A stretch of DNA of 64,000 nucleotides from Rosistilla oblonga (GTDB lineage Bacteria; Planctomycetota; Planctomycetia; Pirellulales; Pirellulaceae), in NCBI RefSeq assembly GCF_007751715.1, contig NZ_CP036292.1, positions 4,533,339-4,597,338 on the forward strand. The letters run 5' to 3'. Made by a program: the position numbers and the translations under genes. Shown in pieces: positions 16,143 through 24,682 of the stretch. Every line of letters starts with the position of its first letter. Positions within the stretch are counted from its first letter, which is position 1. Below the pieces are notes generated by a model, which searched no databases, was not told where the DNA came from, and worked only from the letters and a program-made list of their open reading frames with translations.

Positions 16143-18392
16143 CTATCGCACGATCGCGTCGGACGACGGTTCGGCAGCGATCTGAATCGTCGCCTCTTGA
16201 ACTGGCGGAGCGACGATTGCATCGGCGACAGGTTCCTCATCGACGCTCAACACACTGCGTCCCGCATCGACCGGAGTGCACTCCGAAACCGGGCCCGGTT
16301 CGACGTTCGATGCCGCGGTTTCGACAGCCGATGGTTGGCTGGGTGCTTCGGCAACGACGACGGGTTGAGCCAAGCTGGCCAAGGCTTCGCTCGCCTGGAT
16401 CAAAACCTCAGCGATCCGTGCTCCCAGCTGACTTGGGTTGACCGCCCACTGCAGTTCGGGCTCCGATCCCGCCAAGAACGATAGCTGCCAATGCAACTCG
16501 TCGAGCATGCATTGGTTGGGGACATCGTTTTGAGCGACAACCGGATCGACCGCGTCCGCAGCGTCGTCAGCGGCTTCCGCTTCTGCTGCCGCGATATCTT
16601 GGATCACCGCGTCGATCGCTGCGTCTTCGCTGGCAAGTTCTTCCGACGCCGGCAGCGGGCCGACCAGCTCGTAATCCGCGATCTCGTCGCTCGACTGCTC
16701 TACGCTCGCCACGTCGGCAGCCTGCACATCATCGGCAGCGGCAGCGGCATCGTCATCGGCGACCTCGTCGATCGAATCAGCGGCCACGTCGAAGCCGTAG
16801 TATTCGTCGTAATAATCGTAGTCGTAGTAGAAGCCGTATTCGTGGTCGGCGTCGACAGCTACTTCATCGACAGCTACTTCATCGACAGCTACTTCATCGA
16901 CTGCAACTTCATCGACTGCAACTTCATCGACTGCAACTTCATCGACTGCAACTTCATCGACTGCAACTTCGTGGTCGCCGAAGTAGGTGTAGTCGTGGTT
17001 GTATCCGTCGTCGATATTTTCCGCGGAGGCAAGATCGTCGTTGACGACGTCGTCGTAGACAACATCGTCGAGGTCGACGGCTTGAGCGAGCATTTCGTCG
17101 GCGATCGATTCATCACCCTCGGCATCGATGTCGCTGGCGAATTCAGCGAATTCCGAGTCATCGGCTTCGGTTTCCGAGAAGAACTCCGCGTCGCTCGCTG
17201 CGAGATCTGCGGCGGCATCGGCGAGATCGTTGTTGATCGCGGCGACATCGTTTGCCAAAGCTTCAGCATCTTGAGCTTCGGCCGCCATGATCGCTTCGAC
17301 TTCGATTTCGTCGAGCACTTCAGCCAGCAGGGCTTCGGCTTCTTCGACCGCGGGATCGATTGCTGCGGGCTGGATAACTTCCGCTTCCGCGATCTCAAGC
17401 GATTCGGCGGGCTCATCCGAATCGGCTTCGTTCAGATCGTCGCTTACGGCAATTTCCGCCGCCGGTGGCTGTGGCATTCCGAGCTCTTCGGCTTGTTGCG
17501 ATACCTCGTCGGCATCGGTTGCGGCCGCGTCGTCAGTGCTCGGGACGATGGCGTCTTCACTTGGGTCGTTGTCGGATTCCGCATGATCCCAACCCTCGAG
17601 TGCAAACAGGTCATCATCGTTGTAGTCAGCCACCGGCTGGTCATCGGCCCCGTCGAAGACTTCAACATCCGATTCGCCAGCACGTACTTCTTCAACCGCG
17701 TCGATGGTCGCGACGTCGGGGTGCGAATCAATGGAGTCGTCGTCAGGGGCTTGAACCGCAGCGATCTCAGCTGCGGCTTCATTATCCTGGGGCGCTGTCG
17801 CGGCAACGTCGCTTGGCAGCTCGACGAAGTTCTTGGCGACGCGGGCTTCCGCAGGATAGATCTCGACCAAAACGATATCGGTCGAAGGAAGGTCGTACGG
17901 TTGGTATTCTTCGTTGAGAGACAAAGAAGTTTCAAATTCTTCGTTCGGAATATCACGAGACGCCTCGGCTTGCTCGGCGTCGCTAGAACCATCTGCTATT
18001 TCGGTCGTTTCGATCAACAGCACCGAATCGACATCGACAGCTTCGCTTGCGACCTCAGCGTCGGCCGATGTGATCGAAGGAGCATCGACCAGTTCCAATT
18101 CGGGTGCAGCGTCTGCAGCAACTTCGCTCTCGACGGCTTCTGGCAATTCGGCGACGCGAGCGATCGGTTGCTCAACATCGGCCTGCGGATCGACGATTCG
18201 CGGCCCCGCGGTGTCATGCGTTCCAGCCTGCGGACAGATCTGGTTGTTCCAGCGAACGATCGCCAACGGCGTGCTACTTTCGATAGCTACGGGAGCCAGA
18301 GCGATGGGGCCCAGGAATGATTGAGCCGAGGCACGCGAGACGCCGTAGATGGTGGCGATTGTACAAAGGAACAAACGTAAATTGCGCGACAT
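16143..18392 (-). CDS. secreted, extremely acidic Ala/Asp/Glu-rich repeat protein
   Basis: The 749-residue protein is not recognised as a known family. It starts at an ATG with GGAGG eight bases upstream and a signal peptide ending near SRASA (about residue 23). The rest is almost entirely Ala, Asp, Glu, Val, Ser and Ile, so the net charge is very negative. A perfect run of eight EVAVD pentapeptides is followed directly by a Tyr/Asp-rich patch (YDYDYYDEYYG). Only five Cys appear to be present. Such composition suggests an intrinsically disordered, cation-binding or matrix-type secreted protein; this is inference. It has a dedicated strong terminator. The opposite strand is open for 609 codons because of the biased codon composition, but signal peptide, ribosome binding site and terminator all support the minus strand. 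Confidence 0.82.
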   Translation of the reverse strand: MSRNLRLFLCTIATIYGVSRASAQSFLGPIALAPVAIESSTPLAIVRWNNQICPQAGTHDTAGPRIVDPQADVEQPIARVAELPEAVESEVAADAAPELELVDAPSITSADAEVASEAVDVDSVLLIETTEIADGSSDAEQAEASRDIPNEEFETSLSLNEEYQPYDLPSTDIVLVEIYPAEARVAKNFVELPSDVAATAPQDNEAAAEIAAVQAPDDDSIDSHPDVATIDAVEEVRAGESDVEVFDGADDQPVADYNDDDLFALEGWDHAESDNDPSEDAIVPSTDDAAATDADEVSQQAEELGMPQPPAAEIAVSDDLNEADSDEPAESLEIAEAEVIQPAAIDPAVEEAEALLAEVLDEIEVEAIMAAEAQDAEALANDVAAINNDLADAAADLAASDAEFFSETEADDSEFAEFASDIDAEGDESIADEMLAQAVDLDDVVYDDVVNDDLASAENIDDGYNHDYTYFGDHEVAVDEVAVDEVAVDEVAVDEVAVDEVAVDEVAVDEVAVDADHEYGFYYDYDYYDEYYGFDVAADSIDEVADDDAAAAADDVQAADVASVEQSSDEIADYELVGPLPASEELASEDAAIDAVIQDIAAAEAEAADDAADAVDPVVAQNDVPNQCMLDELHWQLSFLAGSEPELQWAVNPSQLGARIAEVLIQASEALASLAQPVVVAEAPSQPSAVETAASNVEPGPVSECTPVDAGRSVLSVDEEPVADAIVAPPVQEATIQIAAEPSSDAIVR
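16851..16970. repeat. eight tandem 15-bp coding repeats (EVAVD)
   Basis: Eight exact-length 15-bp units fill 120 bases and keep the reading frame. Two sequence variants occur in blocks: three units with one Ala-Val codon pair (CAGCT on the plus strand) and five with the other (CTGCA). This is the pattern left by slippage or unequal exchange. Confidence 0.95.
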
Positions 18393-18805
18393 ATTATAAA
18401 TCCTCCGTGACGGATCGACGCGTGTGTCAATGCGACAGCTGTCCGAACCTGGACCGCGTCACGCGTCTGGAATAAATGGTGTTTTTGTTTAGATACGGCT
18501 CGTGCGGTCGACGCCGTATAAGGTGGGATTGGCCACTAGTTTCATCGGCTCCCCGGGGGGTGAGGGTCTTTTATCCTTCTGCACAAAGCTTGTGGAGTGG
18601 CGGGAAGTCCGAGGGATAGGATGAGTGTGCCGGATTGATTGGATTTGCCGATTGTGGTGATAATACCCCCCAGGCCAGCGTAGTCGTCGGAACTCCTATC
18701 CCTCCGTCTCACGACGCCTCTTTTCGCGACTTTTTTGTTAAATCGCATGACTTCATTGAACTATCGCGACGGCACTCCCCCGGCTTTCGACCACGGAATC
18801 ACTCC
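18393..18805. other. intergenic region with an 11-bp inverted repeat pair
   Basis: About 410 bases separate the acidic protein gene and coaC, which are divergent. The most visible structure is GAGGGATAGGA at 18611-18621 with its perfect complement at 18694-18704, separated by 72 bases. A 68-codon open frame on the minus strand (18542-18748) has no family features and is not called. Promoters for both flanking genes must lie here, but none is convincing. Confidence 0.45.
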
Positions 18806-19375
18806 ATGAACCAAGCATCTTCAACCACCAACACCACTCCGCGGGTCGTCGTCGGGATCGGCGGTGGCATCGCCGCGTTTAAGGCAGCCAGTCTGGTCAG
18901 CCAGTTGGTGCAAGGCGGTATCGAGGTTCGCGTCGTGATGACAGCCGCCAGCGAGCAGTTCATCGGAACCAATACGCTCGCTGCACTCTCGGGACATCCC
19001 GTTGCAACGACTGGCTACGCCCCAACGATCTGGCCACTGGGGCCGCACATCGAACTGTCCCGCGATTGCGATCTGTTATGCATCGCCCCGGCAACCGCCG
19101 ATCTGATCGGCAAGTTCGCCCACGGGATCGCCGACAACCTGCTGACGACGCTCTATCTGCAAGCCACCTGCCCCGTGTTGATCGCCCCGGCGATGAGCGA
19201 TCAGATGTGGAGCAAACCGGCGGTCCAGCGGAACATTCGCCAATTGGCAGAAGATGGCGTCCAACAGATCGGTCCCGAAGAGGGCTGGTTGAGCTGCCGG
19301 AAACGTGGGGCGGGTCGGATGAGCGAACCCGACGCGATCGCACAGAAGGTGCGTGATCTGATTTCACAAGCTTAA
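18806..19375 (+). CDS. coaC: phosphopantothenoylcysteine decarboxylase (CoaC-type flavoprotein)
   Basis: The 189-residue protein is the stand-alone CoaC domain that decarboxylates 4'-phosphopantothenoylcysteine with FMN in coenzyme A synthesis. It has the flavin-binding GIGGGIAAFK loop, the active-site histidine in HIELSR, the PATADLIGK segment, the APAMSDQMW substrate clamp and the CRKRGAGRM motif carrying the catalytic cysteine. No CoaB synthetase domain is fused, unlike the common bifunctional Dfp; CoaB must be elsewhere. The longest frame begins at 18635, but the ATG at 18806 gives the normal short N-terminus. It converges with the FHA gene, with only 14 bases between stops. Confidence 0.9.
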   Translation: MNQASSTTNTTPRVVVGIGGGIAAFKAASLVSQLVQGGIEVRVVMTAASEQFIGTNTLAALSGHPVATTGYAPTIWPLGPHIELSRDCDLLCIAPATADLIGKFAHGIADNLLTTLYLQATCPVLIAPAMSDQMWSKPAVQRNIRQLAEDGVQQIGPEEGWLSCRKRGAGRMSEPDAIAQKVRDLISQA

Positions 19376-19389
19376 GCCAAACAGCCCGT

Positions 19390-20154
19390 TCAACGGACAG
19401 CGTTTGGAACCCGTTCGCTGGACTTTCCAGCCGGCTCGGTCAGCTTTGCAAAATAGACAGCGCACGCAGCCCCGAACAGAATCGAACCGATCGCGACGCA
19501 GGTCATCAGAGCGCTGCGGAACTTCCGTTGCCGCGCCCGCTCTGCATCGCTGACCAATGTGGTCGTTAGCATCTTCTCCGCCAAACGATCGGCAAACTCT
19601 TGCCCGTTGACGCTCTCGCGAGCCAACCCCACCTGCAAGATCCGATCGATCGTGATCCGCGTCGACCCCAGATAGATCGCATCGCCGGAGACCACGCGAT
19701 GATGACGCACCAAATTGTCGGGGCGATTCAACGCCACGCCGTTGGTGCTGCCACAATCTTCGATCCACAACGCGGTCCCATCGTCGATCAACCGAGCGTG
19801 CCGTCCCGAAACGTTCGGCTTATCCAACACGACGTCGTTGTCTTGCGAACGACCGATCGCGATCACCGATTTAAACTCGATAAGATCGACAGGCCACAAC
19901 ATCTCTACCGTTTCGCCCAACATGATCGAAGACCCGCGGCGAATCGGCTTCGGACCGACGTAGGGAACTCCATCGATCCAGGTTCCGTTTTCGCTGTTGA
20001 CGTCTTGGATCGACAACCGATCTCCCGTCCGCGTCAATTGACAATGGTGCTTGGAAACCTTGGGATGGTCGATCACGACGTCGCAATCGTCGCCGGATCC
20101 GATCAACCAGCTGCGGTTGGAGGGTTCGATATTGTTGACGGGCTCGATGGTCAT
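19390..20154 (-). CDS. double-FHA-domain protein with C-terminal membrane anchor
   Basis: The 254-residue protein has two forkhead-associated domains that bind phosphothreonine peptides. The first (about 15-85) has SKHH (34-37) and SENGTW; the second (about 95-172) has GRS, SGRHA (116-120) and GSTNG (135-139). A linker leads to one transmembrane helix at about 213-235 and a short charged tail. Both FHA domains therefore probably face the cytoplasm at the inner membrane, as an adaptor for Ser/Thr-kinase signalling, which is abundant in planctomycetes. No kinase gene is adjacent. The ATG at 20154 is chosen because the first FHA strand follows at once; a longer frame reaches 20217. Confidence 0.85.
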   Translation of the reverse strand: MTIEPVNNIEPSNRSWLIGSGDDCDVVIDHPKVSKHHCQLTRTGDRLSIQDVNSENGTWIDGVPYVGPKPIRRGSSIMLGETVEMLWPVDLIEFKSVIAIGRSQDNDVVLDKPNVSGRHARLIDDGTALWIEDCGSTNGVALNRPDNLVRHHRVVSGDAIYLGSTRITIDRILQVGLARESVNGQEFADRLAEKMLTTTLVSDAERARQRKFRSALMTCVAIGSILFGAACAVYFAKLTEPAGKSSERVPNAVR

Positions 20155-20367
20155 GCTGCACAGAAAAGAAAAGGAGTCCAAACAATCCGAGGCTTCGTTA
20201 GGCGATGTCGCCACCAACTGTGGCAGATCAATGTTCTAATGTCAGGTATCGACCGCAGCGCGATCGCGGCTGGCCACTCTGGCCAACGCCGCCTTACGAC
20301 GTGCTGGCCAATTCGCTGAAAACCAAACACTGAAAAAACCTGTCACCAAGCAATGCGTTCACCTAGC

Positions 20368-21984
20368 TTAAGGTTTCGCCGTCGCTTTTGGTGCGGCGGG
20401 ACGATCGAGCGCCCAGCCGATGGCGTTTTCTAACATAACGCGAAAACCGGGCTGTTCGAAGTCGCTCGAATGTCCCAGCGATGTATAAAACGATCGCCCG
20501 CCGTCGGCGCGAGTGAAAGTCCACGCCAGCGGTTCGGCAGGCAATCCCTCGTATTTGCCGGTCATCAACACAGTGGTTCCGCTGGCCAATGGCGATACTT
20601 TATAGAGCGATCCGCCCGAGACATAGGGCATCCGATCGACATCCTCCAGAATCGGATGCGTGATCGCGGCGAAGGTGACTTGCGGCAACAACTTGTTCCC
20701 ATGGTGTCCGGTATAGTTGCCGCCAAAGACATCGGGATCAAACGTCGTCCACTGCGAATAACCTTCGGCCGGGTCGACGTTGCGAACATGAAACGCATGG
20801 CTCGCCGTGCGGATTCCCACGACCGGTTTCCCCGCGGCGATGTGTGCTCGCACGCGTTCCAATTGCTCCGTCTTCAGCGTCCGCCGGCGCACGCTCACAA
20901 ATAGAAGGTCAGCCGATTCGATCACCTCGCTGCCGCGCAGATCGTTTTTGTCTTCGGCATCGGCGTAGACAAAACTAACGCGATACGACTTTCCGAGCGG
21001 CTTGACCGAATACGCCAACAGCGACTTGTCGGTCGCATACTCGCGTTCGGCGACCAGCATCACCACGTGAGGCCGATCGTCCTCGGCGTATCGGAACTCG
21101 CTGCCACCGATGATCTGATCGCTGGTGATCGTCGGGCAGACAAACTTTTCGATATGCTCGACGATCAAGTCGGTCCCGGTGAAGTGACTGACCTTTGGCT
21201 CCGAAGCCGGATTGTACATCGTGTCGGTCAAATCGCGGATCAATACGGCGTTTTTGCCGTTTCGCACCATCTGACGCAGTCCAAACGGTCGCCCCAACAC
21301 GCACATGTTCGTGTGCACGCCGGCCAGGATCACGTTCTTGATCCCCGCGGCTTCCATCACGTTCCAGATCTCCGTTCCCGAATCGCTGATGTAGTCGCGA
21401 CCAGCGTCGATCTTCAGCACATCGATCTGGCGACTCCATGGCGACAGCGGCTTGAGCCCCTTCGCTGTCAGCTCTTTCACCCAAGCCTCGTATTCGACGG
21501 GATCATCGTCCCGCCCGCCGTCGCTCTGATCGATCGGATAGACGCCCGCTTCCTCCTCTGGAATCTTGTAGCACCAAGCGTTGATCTCTTTAGGAAGATT
21601 GCTCGCCTTGGGGGCGTCGATCGCTCGCTTTCGCGCTTCGTGATCGGCGTAGAAATCCATGCAACCGCTAGGCGAATGAATCACGGTCACCCCTTCGCTG
21701 CGAAGCTTTTCGACGACTTGCTGCAACCGCGGGGCAATCTGCTTTTCTCGCCGCACCGCGTTTTGGCTACTGTGAACATCCCACATGTCGCACAAGATGA
21801 TCGCCGTCTCTTTCGGATTCCAAGCGGCGTCGCGATGCAGCGTGTGGAACAATCCCGAATCTTGATCGGTTTGCGTCCGATACCGCAGGCTCAGCGAAAG
21901 CGGATCGGCGGCAAGTGTCGAACGTCCCACGCCGACAAATCCCAACAGCGTGAACAATACAAGAACGCGACGGATCCAACTCAT
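20368..21984 (-). CDS. exported isochorismatase-family hydrolase fused to a ThuA-like domain
   Basis: The 538-residue protein begins with a signal peptide (MSWIRRVLVLF, to about residue 26). Residues 55-290 form an isochorismatase-like cysteine hydrolase: D66 in CDMWD, a Lys at about 191 (LKIDAGRD) and the nucleophile C228 in GVHTNMCVLGRP match the Asp-Lys-Cys triad. Residues 305-525 resemble ThuA / trehalose-utilisation-type domains (class I glutamine amidotransferase-like fold), with GIRTASHAF and GHHGNKL motifs that occur in many planctomycete proteins. The substrate is unknown; an amide hydrolase acting in the periplasm is plausible. The ATG at 21984 has GAGG upstream. Confidence 0.85.
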   Translation of the reverse strand: MSWIRRVLVLFTLLGFVGVGRSTLAADPLSLSLRYRTQTDQDSGLFHTLHRDAAWNPKETAIILCDMWDVHSSQNAVRREKQIAPRLQQVVEKLRSEGVTVIHSPSGCMDFYADHEARKRAIDAPKASNLPKEINAWCYKIPEEEAGVYPIDQSDGGRDDDPVEYEAWVKELTAKGLKPLSPWSRQIDVLKIDAGRDYISDSGTEIWNVMEAAGIKNVILAGVHTNMCVLGRPFGLRQMVRNGKNAVLIRDLTDTMYNPASEPKVSHFTGTDLIVEHIEKFVCPTITSDQIIGGSEFRYAEDDRPHVVMLVAEREYATDKSLLAYSVKPLGKSYRVSFVYADAEDKNDLRGSEVIESADLLFVSVRRRTLKTEQLERVRAHIAAGKPVVGIRTASHAFHVRNVDPAEGYSQWTTFDPDVFGGNYTGHHGNKLLPQVTFAAITHPILEDVDRMPYVSGGSLYKVSPLASGTTVLMTGKYEGLPAEPLAWTFTRADGGRSFYTSLGHSSDFEQPGFRVMLENAIGWALDRPAAPKATAKP

Positions 21985-22045
21985 TTCATAGGCCTCGGAT
22001 TTTTAGCAGTTCGGTTTTCCAGAAACGCATCATACCACAACCGCC

Positions 22046-23023
22046 CTAAAATGAGGCGTCGATAATTTTCTGGTAGTCCGTCGGCGCGACGATCGTTTCC
22101 CCCGCCGCGATCGCGTCGAGGTCAAACGATTCGACAAACTCTTGCGGTTGGATCGGTTGCCACGATTCGATCAGTCCCGCCGACCAAAGCGCCCAGCCGA
22201 CGATCGATTCGGGCCGCGCGCCACGCTCGCGAAAGTAGCTCAATCGCGTGTCGCCATGCCGCTTGGCCAACCGCCGTCCATCGCTGCCGACCACCAATGG
22301 AACGTGGACAAACTGAGGCAGCGGATGTCCCAACGCGTCGAACAGATCGATCTGCCGAAAGGTGCTCGACAGCAGATCGTCGCCGCGGCAGACCTCGGTG
22401 ATTCCCATCGCGATGTCGTCGGCAACGACTGCCAATTGATAAGCCGCTTCGCCGGTCTTCCGCGTCACGGGGAAATCGCCCAGCTCCGCATGCGGGATCT
22501 TCGATTGCGGCCCCGCGACGCGATCGACAAACGAAACGCGCTGCCGCCGCGATCGAAAACGCCAGCAGAAATGGCCGGACTCGGGCAGCGGATCCCCCAC
22601 GCGCCAGCCGGCACAGGTGTCGGGATAGACCGGTCCATCGTGCGCTTCGTGCGGCGCCGAAGCCGCCTCTTCGATATCCTTCCGCGTACAAGCACACGGA
22701 TACAAGAGCTCCTGCTCTCGCAATCGATCCAAGATCGCGCTGTATCGGTCGATCCGCTGCGTCTGGATATAGGGCTGGTGCGGGCCGCCGATGTCGGGCC
22801 CTTCGTCCCAATCGAGCCCCAGCCATGCGAGGTCGTCGATCGCTTGCTGCACCGCCCAAGGTTTCACCCGCGGCGAATCGATATCTTCGATGCGGAGCAC
22901 CACGCGGCCGCCGCGACTGCGGATCGAGAGCCACGCGAGGATGTAAGTCCTCGCGTTGCCAAGGTGCTGCGCCCCGGTAGGCGACGGAGCCAAGCGACCC
23001 ACCGGCGGTCCGTTCTGCGGCAT
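22046..23023 (-). CDS. gluQ: glutamyl-Q tRNA(Asp) synthetase
   Basis: The 325-residue protein is a truncated glutamyl-tRNA-synthetase paralogue that attaches Glu to the queuosine base at position 34 of tRNA-Asp. It has the class I signature PSPTGAQHLGN (HIGH-like), the KMSKS-like AKRHG, and the zinc-binding CAC...YPDTC pattern typical of GluQRS. It lacks the anticodon-binding C-terminal half, as expected. The ATG at 23023 is preferred over an in-frame TTG at 23041 because GGAAGG lies ten bases before it. It starts 18 bases after the asnS stop, so the two are almost certainly co-transcribed. Confidence 0.9.
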   Translation of the reverse strand: MPQNGPPVGRLAPSPTGAQHLGNARTYILAWLSIRSRGGRVVLRIEDIDSPRVKPWAVQQAIDDLAWLGLDWDEGPDIGGPHQPYIQTQRIDRYSAILDRLREQELLYPCACTRKDIEEAASAPHEAHDGPVYPDTCAGWRVGDPLPESGHFCWRFRSRRQRVSFVDRVAGPQSKIPHAELGDFPVTRKTGEAAYQLAVVADDIAMGITEVCRGDDLLSSTFRQIDLFDALGHPLPQFVHVPLVVGSDGRRLAKRHGDTRLSYFRERGARPESIVGWALWSAGLIESWQPIQPQEFVESFDLDAIAAGETIVAPTDYQKIIDASF

Positions 23024-23041
23024 CGAAGCGAAGCCTTCCAA

Positions 23042-24430
23042 TTAAAAGTCCGCGTTGCCAGGCGTCCGTGGAAACGGGATCACATCGCGGATGTTCGCCA
23101 TCCCGGTCGTGTATTGCACCAAACGCTCCAACCCCAGTCCGAATCCGGCGTGCGGGACCGTGCCGTAGCGACGCAGGTCCAGATACCACCAATAGTCCTC
23201 TTCGCGGAGATCCATCTCGGCCATCCGCTGCGTCAGCACATCCAACCGCTCTTCGCGTTGGCTGCCGCCGATGATTTCACCGACACCGGGAACCAGCACG
23301 TCCATCGCAGCAACCGTCTTCCGGTCGTCGCTCAACCGCATATAGAACGGTTTGATCGTCGACGGGTAATCGGTCAGGATCAACGGCCCGGCGACATGCT
23401 TCTCCGTCAGGTAACGCTCGTGTTCGGCTTGCAGGTCGGTTCCCCACGCGATCGGGAATTCGAACGACTCACCGCAGTTCTCCAAGACCTTGATCGCATC
23501 GGTATAGGTCATGTGTTGGAACGGTGTTTCGGCGACCTTCCGCAGCGATTCGATCAATCCTTTTTGAATTCGCTGATCGAAGAACTGCAGGTCTTCGTCG
23601 CAGTGATTCAGCACGTCGGACAAGATCTTCCGCAGGAACGATTCCGCCAGAGCCATATCGTCGGCCAGATCGAAGAACGCCGCTTCGGGTTCGATCATCC
23701 AGAACTCCGAAAGGTGGCGGCTGGTGTTCGAATTCTCGGCTCGGAATGTGGGGCCAAACGTATAGACTCGGCCGAGCGCCGTCGCATAGGTCTCCGCTTC
23801 CAATTGGCCGCTGACAGTCAGGAAGGAGGGTTTGTCGAAGAAGTCGAATTCGTAATTGACCGGACCGCCCGACTTGGCCAATCGGTCCAGATCCAACGTC
23901 GTCACCTTGAACATCTCGCCAGCCCCTTCGCAATCGCTGGCGGTGATAATCGGCGTATGCACGTACAGAAAGTTGTTCTCGTGGAAGAACTGATGGATCG
24001 ATTGGCAGATCTGGTTTCGCACCCGAGCGACGGCGCCAAAGGTGTTCGAGCGAGCCCGGATGTGAGCCCATTCACGCAGTTTTTCAAACGAGTGGCGTTT
24101 TTTCTGCAGCGGAAAATCGTCGGCCCAACCGAGCACCGTCACCTGCGAAGCTTGGATCTCCGTCGCTTGTTTCCCTTCGGAAGCTTTGACCTCGCCCTCG
24201 ATCGCGACGCTGCAACCAGCCGACAACCGCTGGATCTCGTCCTTGTAGTTCGCTAGATCGGCGTCGGCGATGACTTGGATGTTCCCCATGCAACTGCCAT
24301 CGTTGATCTCCAAAAAGCTAAAGCCCCCTTTGGAATCGCGGCGGGTGCGGATCCAACCTTGAATCAAAACCGTCTTGCCAACATGCGCGGCATCGCGTGC
24401 GTCGGAAACGAACATTTTTTCTAACGGCAT
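23042..24430 (-). CDS. asnS: asparaginyl-tRNA synthetase
   Basis: The 462-residue class II aminoacyl-tRNA synthetase charges tRNA-Asn. The N-terminal OB-fold anticodon-binding domain (about 15-105, [16 protein letters not shown]) is followed by the catalytic core. Motif 2 ([21 protein letters not shown]) carries the Asn-type signature, and motif 3 (GFGLGLERL) is near the C-terminus. Length is normal. An AAGGA element lies about 11 bases before the ATG. It is the first gene of a two-gene unit with gluQ. A direct AsnRS means the cell need not rely on transamidation for Asn-tRNA. Confidence 0.96.
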   Translation of the reverse strand: MPLEKMFVSDARDAAHVGKTVLIQGWIRTRRDSKGGFSFLEINDGSCMGNIQVIADADLANYKDEIQRLSAGCSVAIEGEVKASEGKQATEIQASQVTVLGWADDFPLQKKRHSFEKLREWAHIRARSNTFGAVARVRNQICQSIHQFFHENNFLYVHTPIITASDCEGAGEMFKVTTLDLDRLAKSGGPVNYEFDFFDKPSFLTVSGQLEAETYATALGRVYTFGPTFRAENSNTSRHLSEFWMIEPEAAFFDLADDMALAESFLRKILSDVLNHCDEDLQFFDQRIQKGLIESLRKVAETPFQHMTYTDAIKVLENCGESFEFPIAWGTDLQAEHERYLTEKHVAGPLILTDYPSTIKPFYMRLSDDRKTVAAMDVLVPGVGEIIGGSQREERLDVLTQRMAEMDLREEDYWWYLDLRRYGTVPHAGFGLGLERLVQYTTGMANIRDVIPFPRTPGNADF

Positions 24431-24557
24431 CAGAAGATCATCCTTGCCAAATCGGGGTGCATCGTTTGAAAGAAACCGATTGTATCGACTCGGCTGCGAT
24501 TGAACAGCGAACCACGGGGCGAGGCGCTCGCCTCAGCGGTTGTTCGCTCACCAACCA

Positions 24558-24670
24558 CCGGCGGTTTACACCGCCGGCATTAGATGTGTCGGCCTCCGGC
24601 CTGTAGTGCAGAGACAGGGACTGTAGCACTCCCCAATCAAACATCCAGTTTTCAGGCTGGAGGCCGACAC
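24558..24670. repeat. REP-like structured intergenic element
   Basis: Between asnS and the acyl-adenylating gene lies a perfect 8-bp hairpin (24558-24565 / 24570-24577, 4-base loop). Next comes an 18-bp inverted repeat pair at 24586-24603 and 24653-24670 with one mismatch, with a small ACAG/CTGT hairpin between. The flanking bases to 24500 contain another GC hairpin (GGCGAG/CTCGCC). Such stacked palindromes resemble REP or small MITE-like elements. No second copy is seen in this window. Confidence 0.6.
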
Positions 24671-24682
24671 AAGCAAAGACAA

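Noticed and set aside
16851-16970. Tandem repeats considered as a CRISPR array
   Set aside because: Units are 15 bp, contiguous and in-frame coding, with no spacers and no cas genes.
16491-18320. Plus-strand open frame of 609 codons
   Set aside because: The acidic protein's biased codons leave the opposite frame open. Signal peptide, ribosome binding site and terminator support only the minus strand.
18402-18430. Perfect TTGACA (minus strand) upstream of the acidic protein gene
   Set aside because: No -10 box at 16-18 bases; the position falls on the ribosome binding site, so it cannot be that gene's promoter.
18542-18748. 68-codon minus-strand frame upstream of coaC
   Set aside because: No ribosome binding site, composition not protein-like, and it overlaps the inverted-repeat region.
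22142-24256. Plus-strand open frame of 704 codons
   Set aside because: It is wholly antisense to gluQ and asnS, both of which show complete family motifs.
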